From JACDAN01 sp035535195 (lineage in GTDB: Bacteria; Actinomycetota; Thermoleophilia; Gaiellales; Gaiellaceae), in NCBI GenBank assembly GCA_035535195.1, contig DATLQK010000034.1, positions 40,739 through 104,738 on the forward strand: DNA of 64,000 nucleotides. Reading direction: 5' to 3'. Shown here in pieces: positions 58,586 through 64,000 of the stretch. A program made the translations under genes and the position numbers. Positions within the stretch are counted from its first letter, which is position 1. Every line of letters begins with the position of its first letter. The notes beneath the pieces were generated by a model. It ran no database searches and was not told the origin of the DNA. It saw only the letters and a list, made by a program, of their open reading frames with translations.

Positions 58586-58634
58586 GTCGCCGCGCTCCCT
58601 CGAACGGGCGCCGGGCACGGGATTTCGCTCGATC

Positions 58635-58648
58635 ACTCGAACGAGTGA
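58635..58648. promoter_or_regulatory. Perfect 14-base palindrome between divergent genes
   Basis: CACTCG, AA, CGAGTG forms a perfect inverted repeat midway between the murT start and the small secreted protein gene. Its position 50 bases upstream of the murT box and about 110 bases upstream of the other start suits an operator for a dimeric regulator. Confidence 0.4.
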
Positions 58649-58755
58649 ACTTTCCGGCCGTCCCCCCGAAGGGTGATGAGTGTGCGATTTGCGAGGCACA
58701 AACTGCGGCTCGGCACAGCACACGACCGCGTTTCAGGCGCGGGAGAGGGAGAGGG

Positions 58756-58980
58756 ATGAGCACACACCGCGACAATCGCAGCAGCAGGAAGAGGATGGCA
58801 GGCCGAACGAGCATCGTCATCCTCGTCCTCACGATCCTGGCATTGGCGGCCTCGCCGGCCGCGCTCGCAGCAAAACGCGGCGGGCCGGGCGCGCTGACCG
58901 TTCAGGACTCGCGGTTCTTCGGGGTGTACCTCCCCGTCATTCGCACGGCACCACTGCGGTTCGTGTCCTGGTCCGACTAA
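58756..58980 (+). CDS. Small secreted protein ending in VSWSD
   Basis: 74 residues. ATG 58756 follows a GGGAGAGGG-type ribosome binding site. A basic N-terminus and a hydrophobic stretch (SIVILVLTILALAASPAALA) form a signal peptide, leaving a mature part of about 40 residues that ends RFVSWSD. The same VSWSD motif is repeated many times in the subtilisin encoded 51 bases downstream, which suggests a functional link. No family is recognised. Confidence 0.65.
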   Translation: MSTHRDNRSSRKRMAGRTSIVILVLTILALAASPAALAAKRGGPGALTVQDSRFFGVYLPVIRTAPLRFVSWSD

Positions 58981-59031
58981 AGCGGAAGACGAAATCAACT
59001 GCGGCCCGCTACATGCGGAAAAGGGAGATAA

Positions 59032-60843
59032 ATGATCGGTAAGCGCAAGTCACCCCGGGGCGAGCTTCGCTCGAGCGCCCTCTGGGGGACAGGGAACCGC
59101 GGAGGAGACTCCCGGTCGAATGCGCTCTGGGGCAAGGGCGGACGCGGCCTCGTCACGGCACTCGTTGCAGTGCTCGTCGTTGCGGCCCCGCTCGCGGCCG
59201 GTGCGCGGAAGGGCGACAGCGCGGGGGCGACGCATGTCGACCCGATTCTGCTGGCCAAGGCCCAGACGGAGCCGAACTCGCTCGTCAAGGTCATCATCCA
59301 GAGCGAGGACGACGGCATTCACGGCGCGAAGGACGCCTTCGAGCACGCCAAGAAGGCGCACAAGGACGACCACGGCGAGAAGATCCGCCGGGAGCTCAAG
59401 TTCGTCGGCTCGGTCGCGGTCGAGATCAAGGCGAAGAAAGTGCTTGCCCTCGCCGAGATGCCCGGTCTGACGATCACCTGGGACGCCCCGGTCGAGCTGG
59501 CGGGGACCGTTTTGCCGACGTCCAAGCACATCTGGCCCACCGCCTCGGGCGTCAAGCCGATGTGGGGCAACGTGCCGAAGCTCGGCTACAAGCTGCCGAC
59601 GATCGCGATCGTCGACTCGGGCATCGACAAGAACCGCCCGGACTTCGACGGAGGCAGTCGTGTGATCGACGACGTGGTGATCACGAAGCTCGAGCCGAAC
59701 TCGTCCGGTGACGGTCGCGGTCACGGGACCTTCGTAGCCGGAATCGCCGCGGGCAGTGCCCCGGACCAGGCCGGAGCGGCGCCCCAGGCGAACCTGATCT
59801 CGCTGGACGTCATGGACGACAACGGAATGGCGCGGACGAGCGACGTGATCGCCGGCGCGCAGTGGATCTACGAGCACCGGGTGTCCAAGAACATCAAGGT
59901 CGCGAACTTCTCGCTCCACTCCACGATGCCGAGCAACTTCACAAACGACCCGCTGGACAAGGCGGTCGAGAAGCTGTGGTTCGGCGGCGTGACGGTTGTG
60001 GTCGCAGCCGGCAACTACGGCAAGCCCGACGGCCCCAGCGGCGTCCCGTACGCTCCCGGCAACGACCCGTTCGTGATCACCGTGGGCGCGGTCGACCTAG
60101 AAGGCAGCGTCAACGCCCGGAAGCACGACGTCCCGAACTGGTCGGCGTACGGCTACACGAAGGACGGGTTCCGGAAGCCTGAGGTGGCGGCGGCCGGCCG
60201 CTACATGGTCGGCCCGATCCCGGCCAACGCCACCCTGCCGAAGCTCAAGCCGGAGAACGTGCTCGGCGACGGCTACATGCGCCTGTCGGGCACCTCGTTC
60301 GCGGCACCGGTGGTCGCCGGCGCGGCGGCCCAGCTCGTGATCGAGCATCCGGCCTGGACGCCGGATCAGATCAAGGGCGCGCTGATGCAACGGGCACGGT
60401 ACGTCCCTGAGGCGGACCCCGGCTCGGCCGGTGTGGGCGAGATCAACGCAGCTCGCTCCACGCTCCTGGTCAGGCCGCCGAACCCGAACCTGGCGCTGAA
60501 CCGGTTCGTCAAGACCGACCCCGTGCTCGGAACGAGCGAGTTCAACGCCGCAGCGTGGTACGCGGCCGCCAAGTCGAGCGCGTCGTGGGATTCGGTCTCC
60601 TGGAGCGATGTCTCCTGGACGGACGTGTCCTGGACAGACGCGTCCTGGGCCGACGTCTCCTGGAGCGACGTCTCCTGGAGCGACGTCTCCTGGAGCGACG
60701 TGCTGGCCGCCGCGGACGTGAGCTGGGAGGACAACGCGGAGGGCGAAGCCGGCAACCCTGCGGGTGACTACGTCATGACGCCCGAGGAGGAGGCCGCGGC
60801 CCTCGCGGATCCGACGCTGAACCCGACGGTGACGACTCCCTGA
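59032..60843 (+). CDS. Secreted subtilisin-type serine peptidase with SWSDV repeats
   Basis: 603 residues. The N-terminus has two ALWG motifs (SSALWGTGNRGG and SNALWGKGGRG) before a hydrophobic segment (about 40-57), an inhibitor-like propeptide region, then the S8 catalytic domain: Asp195 in AIVDSGIDKNRPDF, His231 in GRGHGTFVAG, the oxyanion Asn in VAAGNYGKPDG and Ser422 in SGTSFAAPVV. Residues 516-556 are tandem pentapeptides SW[STA]D[VA]. The end is acidic. AGGGAG five bases before ATG 59032 is the ribosome binding site. A 12-bp hairpin follows. The roles of ALWG and SWSDV motifs are unknown; surface retention is one possibility. Confidence 0.9.
   Translation: MIGKRKSPRGELRSSALWGTGNRGGDSRSNALWGKGGRGLVTALVAVLVVAAPLAAGARKGDSAGATHVDPILLAKAQTEPNSLVKVIIQSEDDGIHGAKDAFEHAKKAHKDDHGEKIRRELKFVGSVAVEIKAKKVLALAEMPGLTITWDAPVELAGTVLPTSKHIWPTASGVKPMWGNVPKLGYKLPTIAIVDSGIDKNRPDFDGGSRVIDDVVITKLEPNSSGDGRGHGTFVAGIAAGSAPDQAGAAPQANLISLDVMDDNGMARTSDVIAGAQWIYEHRVSKNIKVANFSLHSTMPSNFTNDPLDKAVEKLWFGGVTVVVAAGNYGKPDGPSGVPYAPGNDPFVITVGAVDLEGSVNARKHDVPNWSAYGYTKDGFRKPEVAAAGRYMVGPIPANATLPKLKPENVLGDGYMRLSGTSFAAPVVAGAAAQLVIEHPAWTPDQIKGALMQRARYVPEADPGSAGVGEINAARSTLLVRPPNPNLALNRFVKTDPVLGTSEFNAAAWYAAAKSSASWDSVSWSDVSWTDVSWTDASWADVSWSDVSWSDVSWSDVLAAADVSWEDNAEGEAGNPAGDYVMTPEEEAAALADPTLNPTVTTP
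60580..60708 (+). repeat. 15-base tandem repeats encoding SWSDV
   Basis: About eight units of the type TCCTGGAGCGACGTC encode SWSDV, SWTDV, SWTDA, SWADV and again SWSDV, three consecutive final units being nearly identical. They form the C-terminal tail of the subtilisin. Nearly identical adjacent units indicate recent slippage or expansion. Confidence 0.85.
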
Positions 60844-60852
60844 CCGACGATC

Positions 60853-60880
60853 GGTGGGGCGGGCACGAGCCCGCCCCACC
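60853..60880 (+). terminator. Perfect 12-bp hairpin after the subtilisin gene
   Basis: GGTGGGGCGGGC (60853-60864) pairs with GCCCGCCCCACC (60869-60880) around ACGA. There is no T-tract, as with most terminators of this genome. Confidence 0.6.
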
Positions 60881-60884
60881 TGTC

Positions 60885-60997
60885 ACCCATCCGGGGGAAA
60901 TGGGTCTCACCCTTTCGGCGATACCTAGAACGGGGGATGCCTCTACCCCTTCACCGACATACGTTCCGCGCGGGAAGCGCGGAATTTCCTGTCTTTT
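60885..60997 (+). promoter_or_regulatory. Structured leader with terminator-like hairpin before the GGDEF gene
   Basis: Two consecutive stems have nine-base loops: ACCCAT/ATGGGT (60885-60890 with 60900-60905) and GGGGG/CCCCT (60932-60936 with 60946-60950). Then comes TTCCGCGC/GCGCGGAA (60964-60971 with 60977-60984) followed by a T-rich tail to 60997, an intrinsic-terminator form. The order stem, stem, terminator, gene is that of a transcription-attenuating riboswitch. It does not match the c-di-GMP-I or -II consensus as far as can be judged by eye. GGCGATAC at 60917-60924 also resembles a sigma-28 -10 box. Confidence 0.4.
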
Positions 60998-61043
60998 CGA
61001 CGGCGAGTGAGGTCTTGCGGCCCGTGAACGAAGGACCCAACCG

Positions 61044-63794
61044 ATGACGGCGATCCCGGGCGAGATCCGCTTCGGCGGCGAGCTGCCTGGGGGCGACGCG
61101 CCGCGCGAGCGCCTCCACTTCCGCGCCCTCGTCTACCTCGTCGCGGTGGCGGCGATCGCCGGCGCGGTCGCGGGGCCGTTCCTGCCTCGCCTCGAGACGC
61201 GCACCGACGGCTGGGGGACCTTCCTCGTCTTCGCCCTCGCGGCCGGCGTCGCCCAGCTCTTCCTCGTGCGCACGGGGAAGAACACCTCGTACCACACGAC
61301 GATCGTGTTCCTGATCCCCGCGGCGCTCCTGCTGCCGCCGGAGCAGGTCGCGCTGATCCCGGTGATCCAGCACCTGCCGGACTGGCTGAAGAACCGCGCG
61401 GCCTGGTACATCCAGAGCTTCAACATCTGCAACTACACGATTGCGATCCTCGCCGCCTCCGGCGGGGCGTATCTCGTGATGCAGGTCGGGCTCCTCGACG
61501 CCTACGGGAACCTGCAGTTCGCCCTCGCCGGCCTCCTCGCCTGTGTCCTGCTCGTCGGGATCAACCACTCGCTGCTCGCCCCGATGCTGGCCCTCGCACG
61601 GGGCCACTCGATCCACGAATCCGGCCTCTTCTCGCTCCAGAGCCTCTCCACCGACCTCGTGCTGGCCTCGCTCGGCGTCGGCATCGCCACATTCTGGGAG
61701 ATCAACCCGTGGCTGGTGCCGTTCGCGATCGCGCCACTCGTCCTGATCCACCGCTCGCTCTCGGTGCCGAAGCTCGAGGCCGAGGCGCGCGTCGATCCGA
61801 AGACCGGCCTCTTCAACGCCCGCCACTTCGCCCAGGCGCTGAACGAGGAGCTGACGCGGGCGGCCCGCTTCGACCGGCCGATGTCGCTGATCATGGCCGA
61901 CCTCGATCTCCTCCGGGAGATCAACAACACGTACGGCCACCTCGCCGGGGACGCGGTGCTCAAGGGGATCGCCGAGGTCTTCCGCGCCATGCTCCGGCAC
62001 TACGACGTCCCGGCGCGGTTCGGCGGCGAAGAGTTCAGCATCCTCCTCCCGGAAACGAGCCCGGAGGAGGCGATGGAGATCGCCGAGCGCATCCGGCGCG
62101 CGGTCGCCCAGCGCCGGTTCGACGTCGAGACCTCCAGCGAGCCGATCCGGGCGACGGTCTCGATCGGCGTCGCCGCCTACCCGCGCGACGGATCGGATCC
62201 GAACGAGCTGATCCACCAGGCCGACCTCGCCGTCTACCGCGCGAAGCTGCAGGGCCGCAACCGTGTTCTCGATGCGACGAGCTCCGAGCCGCTCGTGATG
62301 GCGCCGGCGCGCCGGGCCAAGCTGACCGCCGTCACGGAGGACGGCGACCACGTGATCCCGCTGCCGCCGGTCGACGAGATGACGCCGGGCCAGGAGCGGC
62401 GTCAGCCGCCGCACCGGCCGCACGCCGTCCAGGGACCGCGGTTCTTCTCGCTCTCGAAGCGCCTCGCGACGCTCGTCGGCGTCGTGTCGTTCGTCGGCGT
62501 CCTCGCCGGCACCCTCGGCGCGATCTTCGGCACCGCCACAGACGTCTTCGGCCTCGTCGCGCTGATCATCCTCGTCGGGCTCGGCCAGGCCGTCGCGCTC
62601 GAGGTGGACGACGGCTCGATCTCGGTGAGTGCCGTCGGTGCGCTCGCCGGCGCGGCCCTGTTCGGTCCGCGCGCCGCGCTCGCACTCGCGATCACGACCT
62701 GCGTCGTCGACTGGAGCGCCAAGCGCTACCCGCTGCACCGCACCCTCTTCAACATCGGCGCGCTCTCCCTCGCCTCGCTCGCGGCTTCGGCCGTCTTCGC
62801 GCTCGGGTTCGAAGGGTCGCTCGGCGAGCTGATCACCGTCGGAGCGGGGCTGGCGGCAGGTGCGGCCTACTTCTGCGTCAACACCGGCCTGCTCAGCCTC
62901 GCGCTCGCGATGGAGGGCCATGAGCGCTGGTGGAAGGCCTGGCACGAGCGCTTCCTCTGGCTGGCGCCGCACTGGGTCGTCTACGGCTTCGTCGGCGGCG
63001 TGATGGCGATCGCCTACCACGCAGCCGGCCCGTACGCCCTGGCGGTGTTCGCAGTGCCGCTCCTCCTGATGCGCAAGACGCAGGAGGCCTACCTCCGCCA
63101 CACGCGCAAGAGCGCCCAGAAGCTTCGCGCGGCCGCCGAAACGATCCAGACGCAGAACGTCTCGCTCGAAAAGGCGAACCGCCTCCTCCGCGAACGCTCG
63201 ACGGCGGCGATGGAGTCCCTGTCGGCGACGGTCGACGCCCGCGACGCGTACACGGCCGGCCACTCACGGCGCGTGCAGGAGCTCGCCCTCGCGATCGGGC
63301 GGGAGCTCGGGCTCTCGAAGGCGGAGCTCGACCTGCTCGGGCACGCGGCGCTCTTCCACGACATCGGCAAGCTCGCCGTGCCCGACGCGATTCTCCTGAA
63401 GCCGGCGACGCTGACCGAGGACGAGTGGGACCTGATGCAGCGCCACGCGGAGGAGGGGGCACGCATCATCGACCGCCTCGGCTTCCTCCAGGACGCCGTC
63501 CCCGCGATTCGCCACCACCACGAGCGCTTCGACGGCACCGGCTATCCGGACGGGCTGAAGGGCGAGGAGATCCCGCTCGGCGCCCGGATCATCCACGTCG
63601 CAGACGCGCTCGACTCGATGCTCACCACGCGCATCTACCGCGCCGCTCGGCCCGCCTCGGAGGCGCTCGACGAGCTCCGTCAGGCTGCCGGCTCCCAGTT
63701 CTGCCCGCGCTGCGTGGCGGCCCTGGAACGGATCCTGCCGCTCGAGGGCTTGGATGACGGGAACGCGCGCCCCCGTGTACTCGTCGCTTCGTAA
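61044..63794 (+). CDS. Bifunctional GGDEF / HD-GYP cyclic-di-GMP enzyme with two membrane blocks
   Basis: 916 residues. A first membrane block (about 28-245) leads to a GGDEF domain with the active-site motif RFGGEEF and an I-site RHYD exactly five residues before it, so a feedback-inhibited diguanylate cyclase is expected. A second membrane block (about 475-690) and a coiled linker precede an HD-GYP domain: SRRVQELALAIG, LFHDIGKLAVPDAIL, HHHERFDGTGYPDGLKG and ADALDSMLTTRIYR, all intact. The protein thus combines c-di-GMP synthesis and degradation. AAGGA eight bases before ATG 61044 is a fair ribosome binding site. The leader at 60885-60997 may control it. Confidence 0.92.
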   Translation: MTAIPGEIRFGGELPGGDAPRERLHFRALVYLVAVAAIAGAVAGPFLPRLETRTDGWGTFLVFALAAGVAQLFLVRTGKNTSYHTTIVFLIPAALLLPPEQVALIPVIQHLPDWLKNRAAWYIQSFNICNYTIAILAASGGAYLVMQVGLLDAYGNLQFALAGLLACVLLVGINHSLLAPMLALARGHSIHESGLFSLQSLSTDLVLASLGVGIATFWEINPWLVPFAIAPLVLIHRSLSVPKLEAEARVDPKTGLFNARHFAQALNEELTRAARFDRPMSLIMADLDLLREINNTYGHLAGDAVLKGIAEVFRAMLRHYDVPARFGGEEFSILLPETSPEEAMEIAERIRRAVAQRRFDVETSSEPIRATVSIGVAAYPRDGSDPNELIHQADLAVYRAKLQGRNRVLDATSSEPLVMAPARRAKLTAVTEDGDHVIPLPPVDEMTPGQERRQPPHRPHAVQGPRFFSLSKRLATLVGVVSFVGVLAGTLGAIFGTATDVFGLVALIILVGLGQAVALEVDDGSISVSAVGALAGAALFGPRAALALAITTCVVDWSAKRYPLHRTLFNIGALSLASLAASAVFALGFEGSLGELITVGAGLAAGAAYFCVNTGLLSLALAMEGHERWWKAWHERFLWLAPHWVVYGFVGGVMAIAYHAAGPYALAVFAVPLLLMRKTQEAYLRHTRKSAQKLRAAAETIQTQNVSLEKANRLLRERSTAAMESLSATVDARDAYTAGHSRRVQELALAIGRELGLSKAELDLLGHAALFHDIGKLAVPDAILLKPATLTEDEWDLMQRHAEEGARIIDRLGFLQDAVPAIRHHHERFDGTGYPDGLKGEEIPLGARIIHVADALDSMLTTRIYRAARPASEALDELRQAAGSQFCPRCVAALERILPLEGLDDGNARPRVLVAS

Positions 63795-63836
63795 CACGCC
63801 TCGAATAGCAAAAACGCTCAAACGCTAGCCCGCAAC

Positions 63837-63869
63837 TTGCATCGCGGCGAAGTTGCTCTATCCTATTTT
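63837..63869 (+). promoter_or_regulatory. Candidate promoter for the last gene
   Basis: TTGCAT (63837-63842) and TATCCT (63859-63864) are 16 bases apart, and TATTTT (63864-63869) is an alternative -10. The segment 63863-63877 repeats, with one change, the string at 4929-4943 before rimP. The region 63795-63878 is AT-rich and has no gene. Confidence 0.45.
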
Positions 63870-63878
63870 CAGATCACG

Positions 63879-64000
63879 ATGCCTCGCCGGCCCCAGTACC
63901 GAGCGCTCGCTGGCATCGACCGGAAGGCGCTCGAGGCCTTTCAGGCCGGCATCCGCAAGCGCTACTCGGACGAGCAGATCCTCGCCGAGCTGACCGCCTC
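63879..64000 (+). CDS. Start of a protein of unknown function, 3' end outside window
   Basis: The first 40 residues are visible from ATG 63879: a basic start MPRRPQYRALAGIDRKALEAF and then IRKRYSDEQILAELTA. The second part resembles the opening of short helical repeats seen in homing-endonuclease-associated or HTH proteins (tyr-ser-asp-glu-x-ile-leu-x-glu-leu). Too little is present to assign a function. The start lies about ten bases after a -10-like TATTTT. Confidence 0.5.
   Translation, partial: MPRRPQYRALAGIDRKALEAFQAGIRKRYSDEQILAELTA

Noticed and set aside
60580..60708. Direct repeats as a possible CRISPR array
   Set aside because: The 15-base units are contiguous without spacers and encode in-frame SWSDV pentapeptides.
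60885..60950. Known c-di-GMP-I or c-di-GMP-II riboswitch
   Set aside because: Neither the GCAAA/GCAAAGC-type core of class I nor the class II pseudoknot pattern could be found by eye.
60951..63263. 770-codon minus-strand open frame across the GGDEF/HD-GYP gene
   Set aside because: Antisense shadow with Arg/Glu-rich composition and no motif; the plus strand has complete catalytic domains.

Overview
The window is a gene-dense, high-GC chromosomal segment with many GTG and TTG starts and many 1-32 base stop/start overlaps. It carries no mobile element, CRISPR array, rRNA or recognisable tRNA. The gene set points to an actinobacterial lineage near Thermoleophilia: RNase J together with RNase Y, MurT/GatD, an LL-diaminopimelate aminotransferase lysine/peptidoglycan branch, HD-GYP and GGDEF proteins, and the conserved orders rimP-nusA-ylxR-infB-ylxP-rbfA-nrnA-truB-ribF and cinA-thpR-recA-recX. 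This placement is inferred from gene content only. Layout: 1-5000 holds the end of a TgpA-like transglutaminase, a TPR protein, a dtd gene with a C-terminal frameshift, a methyltransferase and an EamA permease. 5003-12603 is the transcription/translation factor operon, preceded by a perfect 10-bp terminator hairpin directly against the rimP ribosome binding site. 12644-17095 has a small zinc ribbon protein, a gamma-glutamyltranspeptidase on the minus strand, rpsO and pnp, with a switch-like pnp leader. 17316-24940 has a secreted PQQ-type sugar dehydrogenase, an M16 peptidase, dapB, a macro-domain protein, dapA and a membrane HD-GYP protein. 25016-28898 has RNase J, an unknown helical protein, a ribokinase-like kinase and a nucleoside hydrolase. 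29078-39291 has FtsK and then a BMP-type nucleoside ABC importer whose two permease genes are duplicated in tandem. 39332-45211 has a RodZ-like protein, cinA, thpR, recA, recX and rny. 45244-55753 has a large secreted nuclease, then miaB, a tyrosine phosphatase, miaA, a dapF homologue lacking both catalytic cysteines, dapL, hflX, dut and a Nudix hydrolase. 55791-64000 has a secreted protein, gatD/murT, a small secreted protein plus a subtilisin sharing a VSWSD motif, a two-membrane-block GGDEF/HD-GYP enzyme, and the start of one more gene. Functional themes: RNA turnover (PNPase, RNase J, RNase Y, NrnA), diaminopimelate and peptidoglycan synthesis (DapB, DapA, DapL, DapF-like, MurT/GatD, RodZ-like), and nucleoside uptake and salvage. 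The most notable signals are a recurrent -10-like TANNNT box 6-7 bases before start codons (probable leaderless mRNAs), a REP-like palindrome present three times including once inside a coding region, the cysteine-less DapF homologue, and several structured leaders (rimP, pnp, rny, GGDEF gene).
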